This document shows, in pieces, positions 1 through 11,840 of a DNA stretch of 20,000 bases. The notes beneath the pieces were generated by a model. The model did not search any database and was not told the origin of the DNA. It worked only from the letters and a program-made list of their open reading frames with translations. This stretch comes from Chrysomallon squamiferum. Its lineage: Eukaryota; Mollusca; Gastropoda; Neomphalida; Peltospiridae. The position numbers and the translations under genes are program-made. The stretch spans positions 16,464,408 through 16,484,407 of the forward strand of contig CM022677.1 in the NCBI GenBank assembly GCA_012295275.1, given 5' to 3'. Numbering within the stretch: position 1 is the stretch's first letter; every line of letters begins with the position of its first letter.

Positions 1-3192
<3,192 letters not shown>

Positions 3193-3206
3193 TTTCAATG
3201 TCTTAT

Positions 3207-4048
3207 CTAAAAGAGAAATTACATATATAATTATATCTACACACACAAACATATACATACACAAACAGACATCAGTCATACTTACTCATTGTTTTACAAA
3301 TAAGTATAATAACATAATAACATATATATATATATATATATAAAATGTCCACCAGTATAACATACCCTTCTTTATATCGATACATGGATACATATAATAC
3401 TATCATTATCACCTGAAAATATGTGTTAGGAAGGCGTGCTGTATCAAATGATTATTATTATTAATCTGAATGGCATTATCTTTCAATTGTTCATTGTGAG
3501 AGATTAACCGATTTCTTGTCAATCTCAAGGAATAATTTGTATTTCGCTTATCTGCAGGTCACCGGAGATCACGATTTCAAACTTCGTTCCCATAGCAACC
3601 AAGGCCCGATTTCCCCACATAAAGGCTTTCTAGGCTAGGAGATTGTGCGCTAAATTATCGAGTTGCTCGCTCTGTTAAAATTTGGGCTCTTCTGACCTAA
3701 TTCAGTTAAATCATTGTGACTAAGAATAAATATCTACTGCACGGAAACTTTGTAAAAATACTGATATTTTGGGAGGTGTAAAAATTTGTGTGCTTTTCCG
3801 TAAGTTATATATAAAAAAAATAAAAAATAAAAATAAAAAAAATAAAAAAATCATGTATTTCATATTATATAATTAACAAAGTGGGAAGGGTGAAGTGGGC
3901 TTGAAGAGGGGGCTGTAAAATTTCTACAGCCTATGGGCGACTAGCACAATAAACCCGCACTGATAGCAACAGAAAATGGCTGCCATATGCAGATGCAAAT
4001 TTTCATTCAAGAATTATGCCAGAAACAGAGTTGTTTTAGACCCAGATG
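3207..4048. other. Upstream region of the MEGF-like gene, no coding sequence seen
   Basis: It contains a (TA)n run at 3321-3342, an A-rich stretch at about 3811-3850 and otherwise unique AT-rich sequence. The stretch at about 3541-3660 is less AT-rich than its surroundings and could hold the promoter or an untranslated first exon of the minus-strand receptor gene. I cannot place a transcription start. Confidence 0.5.
3586..3600. promoter_or_regulatory. RFX X-box-like site upstream of the MEGF-like gene
   Basis: GTTCCCATAGCAACC is an imperfect inverted repeat matching the general RFX X-box form (GTNRCC, short AT spacer, RGYAAC). It lies about 390 bases upstream of the receptor start codon. 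Binding is inferred from sequence only. Confidence 0.4.
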
Positions 4049-4064
4049 AGTGAGAGAGAGAGAT

Positions 4065-4136
<72 letters not shown>
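4049..4136. repeat. (GA)n microsatellite
   Basis: About 35 GA units with one ATGAGT interruption near 4061, immediately left of the start of detectable homology between the two GT11 duplication copies. Confidence 0.96.
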
Positions 4137-4137
<1 letters not shown>

Positions 4138-4187
4138 CAAGTGGATGATAGGCAGATATTGTGTAAGACTGAAATAAATGTGTGGAT

Positions 4188-4222
4188 ACACACACACGCA
4201 CACACGCACACACACACACACA
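4188..4222. repeat. (CA)n microsatellite
   Basis: ACACAC and ACACGC units immediately left of the Tigger remnant. Copy B has a GATA tract at the corresponding place. Confidence 0.93.
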
Positions 4223-4239
4223 AAGTGGTAACCCAACTT

Positions 4240-4905
4240 ACAACGAACAACATAACATCCGCAACGAACAACATAACATCCGGCCAGCATCCTGTGTCTC
4301 ACTGGTTTACTTCACATGGTTACCTCGCCGCGGAAGTATCTCTATTGTGTTGTGCTCGCGGTTTGTTCCGTATTTTGCTAAATTTCTTTTTTCTAGCCGT
4401 GGATCGGAAGAAAGTGAGTGCAAAGGACAGTACTGAGAAGAAGAAGCGGATGATGTCCATTGAATTAAAGCTTGAATTCACAGAAAAACATGAGCGAGGT
4501 GTGCATGTAGTCGATTTGGCTAGGAAGTACGAGCGTAGTACTTCTACGATATATATCATACTGAAGCTGAAGGAGTCGATAAAGGCTGTAATTCCAGCCA
4601 AAGTCGTTAAAATAATTCGTCTGATCTCCAAGATAAATACACTTTACAAAACCAATTTATTTCTTTACATTATCTTTTATTTTGTTTTTTTATACAACAT
4701 TTGGCATTTATAAATACATTTTTTTCTTATTTAAAAACATATTACAAAAAAGAAATAAACAAAATGGAGTGTTTTCTGGGGGGTCTGGAACGGACTAATG
4801 ATATTTCAATTAATTTCAGTTGGAAAAACTGATTTGATATATGCGCAAATTGAGATACGAGCTCGGTCACGGAACGAATTAAACTCGAAAGTCAAGCTAT
4901 CAGTG
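4240..4905 (+). mobile_element. Tigger/pogo DNA transposon, internally deleted
   Basis: A remnant of a Tc1/mariner-superfamily pogo/Tigger element. The left side holds the start of a transposase reading frame. The right side, about 4745-4900, has the recurring end motif of these elements (GGTCTGGAACGGACTAATG, then GAGCTCGGTCACGGAACGAA, recognised from memory). Almost the whole transposase is missing between them, so this is a non-autonomous deletion derivative. The right end runs into CAGTG and a TA tract, consistent with TA targeting. The left end is unclear; a 20-base tandem duplication (CAACGAACAACATAACATCC) sits there at about 4241-4281. The element lies inside the microsatellite part of duplication copy A and is absent from copy B. 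Confidence 0.8.
4399..4632 (+). pseudogene. Tigger transposase N-terminal fragment (CENP-B-type HTH)
   Basis: About 75 codons read KKVSAKDSTEKKKRMMS, IELKLEFTEKHERGVHVVDL, then ARKYERSTSTI and LKESIKAV. This is the N-terminal Psq/CENP-B helix-turn-helix of Tigger-derived proteins. The expected initiator position appears as GTG rather than ATG, and the match stops near 4632. The DNA-binding CENP-B second domain and the DDE catalytic domain are absent. The flanking frame stays open through microsatellite on the left and unrelated AT-rich sequence on the right, which is not evidence of a real protein. Confidence 0.82.
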
Positions 4906-4906
4906 T

Positions 4907-4998
<92 letters not shown>
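4906..4998. repeat. (TA)n-(GA)n microsatellite
   Basis: About 12 TA units followed by 34 GA units directly right of the Tigger end. Confidence 0.97.
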
Positions 4999-5002
<4 letters not shown>

Positions 5003-5034
5003 ATACTACAGATTTTATCATAAACCAATATGCA

Positions 5035-5225
5035 GTTAAATTAGATAGTATCAATCACTGTACCAGATGGGTAAGTACTTGATACGATACACCACAGAGT
5101 ACGTCATATGTAATTCTGACTGATAAAGCAGTTGCCATAGTTACAGCGTAAAACAAGATTGGCTCCGCTGTGACGGTCTCAAAAGATTCATATCTATGGC
5201 AAAAAAACACGACAGCCTGAGCGTT
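5035..5225 (+). promoter_or_regulatory. Conserved upstream block of GT11 copy A with X-box-like site
   Basis: About 190 bases align with 11815-12005 of copy B at higher identity than the simple-sequence DNA around it. It holds GTTGCCATAGTTAC at 5131-5144, an RFX X-box-like half-palindrome, and a TACGTCA element near 5100. It lies about 0.6 kb upstream of the candidate non-coding exon. It may be a promoter/enhancer or simply part of an old repeat. Confidence 0.4.
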
Positions 5226-5575
5226 GCAGTGTAACATTCTTACAGGTCTGAATTTAATTATTTATTTATTTATTTGTTTATATATTTGTTTATTTATTTA
5301 TTTGTGTTTATATGTTTGTTTATTTGGTTTCTTCTTTTATTTCGCTCCTTTGCTGTTTTTTTTTTTTTTTCTTTTATTTTATATTTCGTACACAGTTTAC
5401 TTGTTCGTTTTTAATCTGTCTATCTGTCTATTTAAATATGTGTTCGTTTGTTTGCTTATTTATAATATTTTGTTCATTTATTTATTTATTTATTTATTAT
5501 TTTTTGTTGTTTTTTTTTTTTGTTTTTTTGTTGTTTGTTGATTTTTTGTTGTTGTTTTTTTGTTGTTGTTTTTTC
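5225..5575. repeat. T-rich low-complexity region, (TTTA)n, GTTT and poly-T
   Basis: Imperfect TTTA and GTTT repeats with T10-T12 runs. The collinear region in copy B is about 12050-12290. Long open frames here are low-complexity artefacts. Confidence 0.9.
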
Positions 5576-5599
5576 AGGCCAACACTTATTATATTACAT

Positions 5600-5817
5600 T
5601 GCAATTAATTTTTGTATGTGAAAAACAATTAAATTTTGGAAATGCTCTTAAAAAGCTTTATTTACGCGATATAATGAGAACTGCACAAAGTTTCGTCTGA
5701 TCTTATTGGATAGTGTGTCTGTCAATCATACCGTAGTGACTAAACCACGCCTCTTCCGTTCACCTAGGAAGAAACTTTTAAATAATGATGAGAAAAGGGC
5801 AAGGACATTGAACGAAC
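5600..5817 (+). other. Candidate non-coding first exon of GT11 gene A
   Basis: Unique sequence conserved in copy B (about 12370-12561). It ends in a consensus donor GTAAGT at 5818-5823, and copy B has the same donor at 12562-12567. A reversed CCAAT box (ATTGG, about 5706) and a CCACGCCTC element (about 5746) lie upstream. The transcription start is not resolved. The exon is inferred from conservation and splice signals, with no transcript evidence. Confidence 0.4.
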
Positions 5818-6847
5818 GTAAGTTATTTATTTATTTATTTATTTATTTATTTGTTTATTTGTTTGTTTGTTTTTAAGTTGTTCGTTTTTTCTCTTGAGTA
5901 CATTTATTGTACCTATACATTAATTAATTTATTTTCAATATTCGTACGTTTTTTTCTAAATTGTTTAAATTAGGGTTTTGTCTAGAATTAATATGAAAAC
6001 TATGTAATTTATTAATGTATTCTTCATGGATGGATGTATGTATGTATGTATAAATTCATCGATATAAGTATATAAATAGACAAATGTATTTCTATCGCTA
6101 TGTACTTCTAAACCTACACTTTAATACTTTAATTACTTAACTATGATAAATCTTTTTTATTTCTTTTTTGCGCTTTCTCAAAACTAACAAAGAAACCTGA
6201 CCTAATTTAATATCTTTCCATCAGTGAAATCAGCTTTTAAAATTTAAACAATAATAACAAGAAGAAGAAGAAGAAGAAGAAATAAAAAAAATGAATGAAT
6301 AAATAAATAAATGAATAAATAAAATAACATAAATAAATAATTAACTTAGAACTTTATTTAAGTAAACGGTTCTTTTTCTCGTCATCTAACGAAAATATCT
6401 ACTCATTTAGTGATACGAAATATCATGCAATTAACTTTTATAGGCGGAATCTTAAAAGCAAGATATCGATAATTATAATATCTATTTTACTAAGCTGCAA
6501 CATTTAAAATTTTAAAGAGGATATGAAACTGACTGAATATTTGAGACGGAAAAAGAATATCATTTCAACTTCTTTTTTAGTGGACTCTTAAAAGGTTATA
6601 TACAGTTAATAACATTATGTGTGACTGTGTGTGTGTTGTTATTATTTTATTTTATTTTATTTTATTTTATTTTTTTTATTTTAAATCAAGTACTCCAAAC
6701 TGGAATTAATACCTTATGGATCAAATATTTTAAAGGGGATATCACAGTTCTGTAATTCTTAAATTAAGTCGGCGTCAGAGAAATAGTAACCATCAAGATG
6801 ACGCCAAATAATTAATAATTAAATTCAATTTATTTCCCATCCAACAG
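5818..6847 (+). other. Candidate 5' UTR intron of GT11 gene A
   Basis: GTAAGT at 5818 and CCCATCCAACAG ending at 6847 would define a 1030-base intron. Within it are TTTA repeats (5824-5870), AAG and AAAT tracts (6257-6345) and a TTTTA run (about 6645-6680). Parts align with copy B at about 12562-13340. Both splice signals are conserved in both copies, but splicing is inferred. Confidence 0.4.
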
Positions 6848-7545
6848 GACTGCTGATAAATCAAATCTTGCCAAGAGGACTACCACTTTAACATTGCGTT
6901 CGTCCAACACAAAGAGAACTGCAACTGGTTAACAACCAGATCATACCAAGAGGACCGCCACTTATCAACATCAAGTTCACGTAAGACGACTTGATAATGT
7001 ATAATTTGTACAAGAGGACTGCCACTTATTTATATCATCTATGCCGGACTGCAATCTGGTGAAAAAAGGACCGGCACTTTTTATCATAAGTTTATACGAT
7101 ATTTTCGTCTATGAAAATGTGTATCTTCATACAAGATCACTGCTATCCATTGATAACTACGGTTTATAAAAGACGATCTAGTTTATAAATTTAAAGTCTT
7201 CAGTGTCCATTTTATCAAGTGAATTGAACTTTATCAACATCTTATTCTCCGAAGAGGACTGCCACTGATAACGACACGTTTAGACCAAAGGACTGCCATT
7301 ATAACATCTAAAATTTTAAACGAGGAGTTCCATTTATTAAAATCTATGGTTTATAGAAGCGAGGTTTCATTGATAAACATTCATTTACCACAAAAGAGGA
7401 CTGCCATTTATTAATATCCAGTCCTTGAAGGGGACAGGAGGTCTGCCACTCGTTATTATCCACAGTTCGTCTCGGAGGACTGCCACTAACTAACTTTCAG
7501 TTCGCGATTTCGTCAACATCGAAGAGAACAGCCGATTATTAAAAC
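6848..7545 (+). repeat. Degenerate ~37-bp tandem repeats leading to GT11 gene A (candidate 5' UTR)
   Basis: The core AAGAGGACTGCCACT recurs with variation, for instance at 6873, 6912, 6948, 7012, 7252, 7285, 7394, 7436 and 7473, ending with a worn copy at 7522 just before the start codon. In the best-ordered part, spacing is 33-42 bases, so the unit is about 37 bases (core plus a TTATTAAYATCCAGTT-like spacer). About 14 recognisable cores are present, more than in copy B. No conserved reading frame was seen. Confidence 0.75.
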
Positions 7546-8736
7546 ATGAATAAATTAAAATATGTCTGGATGTTTATTCTGATCATCATTTCAGTAATTG
7601 TAATTAATATATATTTATACGAAGAAAACAGTGTGAACATGTATTTAACAAGTATCAGCAAGTCGTATTTAAAATGGCGAGGGATGACAAAACAAGATAA
7701 CATGTCATCGTCATTCACCTCGTACAATCGTACAGCGACAGAAAATTCTAACAAAAAGGCACAACTAGCAACAAAGAAAGACATTCTTGATACTTCTGCA
7801 ACAACGACTGCAGCTTATAGTAACACAAAAGAAGCCGGTTCAGTCGAAAACTGGCGAGTGGACGGAAATCAAGACCTTCTGGGTAATTATACTTACAACG
7901 CGGCGTACAAACGAAGAAAAACATTGAACTTGTACGTTAGATGGAAACTGAAGACCGCTACTAATTCTTTAGTTACGATTGGGAATGCAGGAAGAACGGG
8001 AAATTGCTTGTTTGAGTATGCGGCATTGTTAGGAATCGCATACATGAATAACAAGAAGCCTGCAATTTCTCCCGATAATCCGTTACTGAAGTATTTTGAT
8101 TTGACGTTTGTGGAAAAGATTGACGTCAAGAAAGGAAAGTGGGTTCGTGTTACAGAGAAAAGTTATGGAGTTTATGACAGAAAGATGGAGAAGCTACCGA
8201 AAGAAAATGTTACGTTATCAACATATTTTCAAAGCTGGAAATATTTCAGGAACATTAGCAATTTAATTCGAGAGGAACTTACTTTCAGATCAAATATTGT
8301 CAAATCAGCTGAAGAAAAATTCATGAGATATATCTGGAATCGAACGAAACCAATAATTGGAATTCATGTTCGACGTACGGATTTAGTAACCAATAAAGTC
8401 AAGTTCGACAAAGACCAGCTTTCTTACCTCAACAAAGCTATGACATATATGACGTCACGATACGGTAACGTGACGTTTCTCGTAGCTACAGATGACGTCC
8501 AGTGGTGTCGAGAAAGACTGAATAAAAGTGACGTCATTGTGGTAGATAAGGGGGACGCTGGTGTTGATATGTCAATGATGACTAACTGTGATCACATGAT
8601 TATAACCAAGGGATCGTTCGGCTTTTGGATTGCCTGGTTAGCTAATGGGCACACTGTATATTATAACAACAGAGGGGGTAGAGATTTTAGTCAGAAAGAT
8701 TATTATTTACCCACCTGGATTCACTTTGGACCGTAG
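7546..8736 (+). CDS. GT11 family (alpha-1,2-) fucosyltransferase, copy A
   Basis: 396 residues in one uninterrupted frame. The predicted reaction is transfer of L-fucose from GDP-fucose to the 2-position of a terminal galactose in the Golgi lumen. Residues about 9-25 form one hydrophobic anchor after a short basic N-terminus, giving type II membrane topology. A variable stem runs to about 100. GT11 landmarks follow: NAGRTGNCLFEYAAL at 147-161; IGIHVRRTD at 271-279, containing the HxRRxD donor-site motif; FLVATDDVQWC at 311-321; and the C-terminal motif from TNCDHMII at 346 through KGSFGFWIAWLANG at 355-368. Eight N-glycosylation sequons are present (N52, 61, 114, 221, 236, 265, 308, 326). The ATG is preceded by AAAAC (A at -3) and no upstream in-frame ATG competes. 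A single-exon coding region also occurs in vertebrate FUT1/FUT2. Substrate specificity within GT11 cannot be read from sequence. Confidence 0.93.
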   Translation: MNKLKYVWMFILIIISVIVINIYLYEENSVNMYLTSISKSYLKWRGMTKQDNMSSSFTSYNRTATENSNKKAQLATKKDILDTSATTTAAYSNTKEAGSVENWRVDGNQDLLGNYTYNAAYKRRKTLNLYVRWKLKTATNSLVTIGNAGRTGNCLFEYAALLGIAYMNNKKPAISPDNPLLKYFDLTFVEKIDVKKGKWVRVTEKSYGVYDRKMEKLPKENVTLSTYFQSWKYFRNISNLIREELTFRSNIVKSAEEKFMRYIWNRTKPIIGIHVRRTDLVTNKVKFDKDQLSYLNKAMTYMTSRYGNVTFLVATDDVQWCRERLNKSDVIVVDKGDAGVDMSMMTNCDHMIITKGSFGFWIAWLANGHTVYYNNRGGRDFSQKDYYLPTWIHFGP

Positions 8737-8759
8737 GACAGAGGGAAAAGACAAGAAAA

Positions 8760-8950
8760 AATCACACACACAAACACACGTACACACACAAAGATATATA
8801 TATATATGTGTATGTGTATATCTGTGTGTGTATATATATGTATATTACTCATTAGTTCATTCAGTCGTCGATTATGTTATTTCATTATTATTTCATATTA
8901 TTATTATTATTACTATTATTAGTAGTAGTGGTAGTAGTTGTAGTAGTATT
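8760..8950. repeat. CA/TA/TG then TTA/GTA microsatellites in the GT11 A 3' region
   Basis: ACACAC, (TA)n, TGTG and (TAT)n/(GTA)n tracts between the stop codon and the polyadenylation signal. They are absent from copy B, where a shorter T/G-rich stretch replaces them. Confidence 0.9.
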
Positions 8951-8974
8951 TTGTTTTTGTTGTTTTATTTTCTG

Positions 8975-8980
8975 AATAAA
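8975..8980 (+). terminator. Polyadenylation signal of GT11 gene A
   Basis: AATAAA lies 239 bases after the stop, within sequence conserved in copy B (AATAAACCTGTGTAAAAC in A). The aligned hexamer in copy B is TACAAA. Confidence 0.6.
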
Positions 8981-9369
8981 CCTGTGTAAAACATTACAAC
9001 ATGGTACGTGTTATCCTGTAAACGAGCTAGGGTAAGCAATACATTTTCTTACGCTAGTAATACATTTTTAAAAGGTTCAGCTAAATCGTGTCTGTGAAAG
9101 ATGAAAAAATCTCACATTTTCCTCATGAACTGCCATCTATAGATGAGCAACTGAGGAGAAGTTTGTAAGAAAAGGTATTTTTTTTTCTTTCTTTCTTTGT
9201 TCTCTGCACTACAATATAAACATCAACGTAAAATATTCTGCACGGGTTCTGTAATTTATGACGTAACAAAGGAAGCTGAGTAGTCTTCCATGTCTGTTGT
9301 GGATCCCTGCTGACGATAATGAAAAATAAATATGACAATCTGTTTTGAAAGCCAAATGGGATAGCATTA

Positions 9370-9371
<2 letters not shown>

Positions 9372-9442
<71 letters not shown>

Positions 9443-9470
9443 TGTGTGAGTGTGTGTGGATGTGTTTCAG
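9372..9470. repeat. (TG)n microsatellite
   Basis: About 33 uninterrupted TG units followed by imperfect TG with a few substitutions. Confidence 0.97.
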
Positions 9471-9639
9471 ACAGAGAAAATAATAGAGAGAAAAACAGAG
9501 ATTATAGACAGAGAAATAAAGAGAGAGAAGGAGAGAGAGCGAGCGAGAGATGAATAAATAAATAAAGAAAGAAAGAAAGAAAATAATAAATTAGTCAAGT
9601 TTATCTTAATGCCTGTCAGTGGAGGAACAGAAAAGAATG

Positions 9640-9668
<29 letters not shown>
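9640..9668. repeat. Poly-T run
   Basis: 29 consecutive T. It could be the tail of a minus-strand retroposed copy, but no element body was recognised beside it. Confidence 0.85.
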
Positions 9669-9671
<3 letters not shown>

Positions 9672-9980
9672 TTTTAAAATTTATGTTAACCAAAGAAAAA
9701 AAGAAAGTAGACGAAGCAGAAACCTACAATAATAAAGAAAATAGATAAAATAAAATGGAATTCAAACTATTTACAGAAATGCTCTTTCTCCTTAAACATG
9801 TGGTAAATACATGACCATCAACCGTAACAGAATTATTCATGAGAATGTAAACCAATACTTAATTATTCTCAGGCTACACTTTCAAATGCAATCTGCAAAT
9901 AGCTTAACTTTTAGCAGAAAAAAACATAAATTTCACGAACAACAGATATTGTATATATAAAAAAAAAAATGTATATATAT

Positions 9981-10665
9981 TGTTGTCTCAGGGCTTCACC
10001 CCTTTAAACATCTTGGATGTTTTATTAAGGCTCGGACTAGTGTAACAAGGTGTTTTAATGGCCACCTAACAAGGAATATAAACACTAAATTGACAGCAAT
10101 CTATATCAATCAATAAGACTATCTGTCCACTAGACAAATAAACACACCAGTTAAGATTCACGTTAATTATTTAATTATTATAAACAGGTGACGATAATAA
10201 TACATTATCCAATCATAAAACATGTTGTTAAAGTAATTTTGATTAATTGATACGAGTAAGGTCATACGGGGAACCAAGAAAAAATAAGAATCTGTACGGA
10301 GGACAGATTAAAACATCAAAATTTTAGGTATAATATAAATGTTATAGACACAGGTTAATTGCACATTACACCCTATCAAAACAAAAATAGACAACTGCTT
10401 ACTACACTCGTCCGTAAAGACAATGTCGTTGAAAAACATTTGGTTTCCCTGCCTGACAGAGTTCTCGTTCGGCCTTTTCCGTCGCTGCTGAATTACCTTG
10501 AACCTTGAAAACAATTAACGTGCTAATCAGAGCAAGCTGTTGTGAAGCATGTCTGCAACAGGTACGCTTTCTGACAGGCTTAGCGGGCGTGTCTGTCGCA
10601 TTCTTAATTACCAAGTGTCAACCCTTTTATAACAACGCCACGGAGTTGAAAAATTGTCGCAAACA
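9981..10665 (-). mobile_element. Possible solo LTR
   Basis: Read on the minus strand, this 685-base segment starts TGTTTG and ends ACAACA (TG..CA form). It has a TATAAAAG box (plus-strand 10624-10631) near the start and AATAAA (plus-strand 10021-10026) near the end, the order expected of an LTR. No flanking target-site duplication, primer-binding site or retroviral-type coding sequence is visible. A minus-strand promoter or chance are the alternatives. Confidence 0.25.
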
Positions 10666-10670
10666 ACGCG

Positions 10671-11565
10671 GTCGTGACTGAAGTTACAATTAAAGTTACG
10701 TAATTTGAAGTCTCTTGAATAAAACAAAGAAAAGCGTGGATATGATTGAAGTAGCAATTTTGTTACGTAATTTGAAGTCTCTTGAATAAAACAAAGAAAA
10801 GCGTGGATATGATTGAAGTAGCAGTTTTGTTACGTAATTTGAAGTCTCTTGAATAAAACAAAAAAAGCGTGGATATGATTGAAGTAGCAGTTTTGTTACG
10901 TAATTTGAAGTCTCTTGAATAAAACAAAAAAAGCGTGGATATGATTGAAGTAGCAGTTTTGTTACGTAATTTGAAGTCTCTTGAATAAAAAAAAAAAGCG
11001 TGGATATGATTGAAGTAGCAGTTTTGTTACGTAATTTGAAGTCTCTTGAATAAAACAAAAAAAGCGTGGATATGATTGAAGTAGCAGTTTTGTTACGTAA
11101 TTTGAAGTCTCTTGAATAAAACAAAAAAGCGTGGATATGATTGAAGTAGCAGTTTTGTTACGTAATTTGAAGTCTCTTGAATAAAACAAAAAAAGCGTGG
11201 ATATGATTGAAGTAGCAGTTTTGTTACGTAATTTGAAGTCTCTTGAATAAAACAAAAAAAGCGTGGATATGATTGAAGTAGCAGTTTTGTTACGTAATTT
11301 GAAGTCTCTTGAATAAAACAAAAAAAGCGTGGATATGATTGAAGTAGCAGTTTTGTTACGTAATTTGAAGTCTCTTGAATAAAACAAAAAAAGCGTGGAT
11401 ATGATTGACGTAGCAATTTTGTTACGTAATTTGAAATATCTTGAATAAAAATAAAAAGCTTGGATATGATTGACGTAGCAATTTTTTTACGTAATTTGAA
11501 GTCTCTTGAATAAAAAAAAGCGTGGACATGATTGAAGTATCAACTTTGTTACGTAATCTGAATTC
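10671..11565. repeat. 66-bp minisatellite, about 13 units, each with TTACGTAA
   Basis: TTACGTAATTTGAAG recurs at 10696, 10763, 10830, 10896, 10962, 11027, 11093, 11158, 11224, 11290, 11356, 11422 and 11487, and in altered form at 11549, giving steps of 67, 67, 66, 66, 65, 66, 65, 66, 66, 66, 66, 65 and 62. Inner units are nearly identical and differ mainly in the length of an A run; the outermost units are worn. Each unit also carries TTGAATAAAA on the plus strand. It lies between the two GT11 genes, outside the duplicated segments. Because 66 is a multiple of three, open frames cross it on the minus strand without being genes. Confidence 0.97.
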
Positions 11566-11602
11566 GGTGACGATTGTCAAAAAGGTTTACGACATACAGT
11601 TG

Positions 11603-11840
11603 ATGTGGAAGTGGATGATATGTAGACATTGTACTAAATTGAAGAAAATGTGATATACATAGATAGATAGATAGATAGATAGATATAGATAGATAGATTT
11701 TATTATAACTCAACATAAAGTAGAAATGGATGATATGCATATATTATACTAGATTGAAGAAAATGCAATATATATATATACTATAGACTTTATCGTAACT
11801 CAGTATACAGTTGAAATAGATAGTATCAAGGATTGTACCA
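11603..11840. repeat. About 2.5 diverged ~100-bp repeats with GATA/TA cores
   Basis: AGTGGATGATATGTAGACAT at 11608, AAATGGATGATATGCATATA at 11725 and AAATAGATAGTATCAAG at about 11813 begin similar units. The first two continue with a TATACTARATTGAAGAAAATG-like stretch, then a (GATA)n (11659-11697) or (TA)n core, then TTTATYRTAACTCA. Copy A has the same architecture split by the transposon. Confidence 0.65.

Larger units (their letters stand above)
4138..9150 (+). repeat. Segmental duplication, copy A (contains GT11 gene A)
   Basis: This region is collinear with about 11603-15382. Alignable blocks are about 4138-4180 with 11603-11648; about 4999-5220 with 11697-12005; the TTTA-rich region and about 5600-5823 with 12370-12567; about 5880-6000 and 6500-6600; about 6750-7545 with 13260-13864; the coding region; and 8860-9150 with about 15115-15382. 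Copy A is about 5.0 kb against 3.8 kb for copy B. The extra length comes mainly from the Tigger element, microsatellites and more 37-bp repeats. By eye the flanks are more diverged than the coding region. Confidence 0.88.
9151..9980. other. Unique AT-rich spacer after duplication copy A
   Basis: No gene seen. It holds a long TG tract, GAGA-rich and AAAG/AAAT patches (about 9480-9590), and a T run at 9640-9668. Confidence 0.6.

Noticed and set aside
3541-3660. Possible tRNA-derived SINE head (sequence around ACGATTTCAAACTTCG resembling a B box)
   Set aside because: Only a weak B-box match, with no A box at the right distance and no tail; not annotated as a repeat.
4063-4398. Open frame continuing left of the Tigger transposase fragment through GA and CA repeats
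   Set aside because: Arg-Glu and Thr-His runs are translated microsatellite. The transposase homology starts near 4399.
3958-4905. CACTGATAGC at 3958-3967 is an exact inverted match to the right end of the Tigger element (GCTATCAGTG, 4896-4905)
   Set aside because: Identity stops after 10 bases, and sequence between it and the element (about 4138-4180) aligns with duplication copy B, so it is host DNA. The match is best taken as chance rather than the left terminal repeat.
5224-5608. Long Phe/Leu/Tyr-rich open frames in T-rich DNA
   Set aside because: Translations of TTTA and poly-T low-complexity sequence that resemble membrane proteins only by composition.
10402-10614. Minus-strand open frame of about 70 codons just downstream of a TATAAAAG box
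   Set aside because: It begins at a TTG rather than an ATG, has no recognisable domain, and lies within the possible LTR. Not supported as a gene.
10696-11416. Three overlapping minus-strand open frames of 107-142 codons built of a 22-residue repeat
   Set aside because: They arise because the 66-bp minisatellite unit is a multiple of three and happens to lack stops on that strand. Units of 65 or 67 bases shift the frame, which explains the overlap. No initiation context, domain or splice signal supports a protein.
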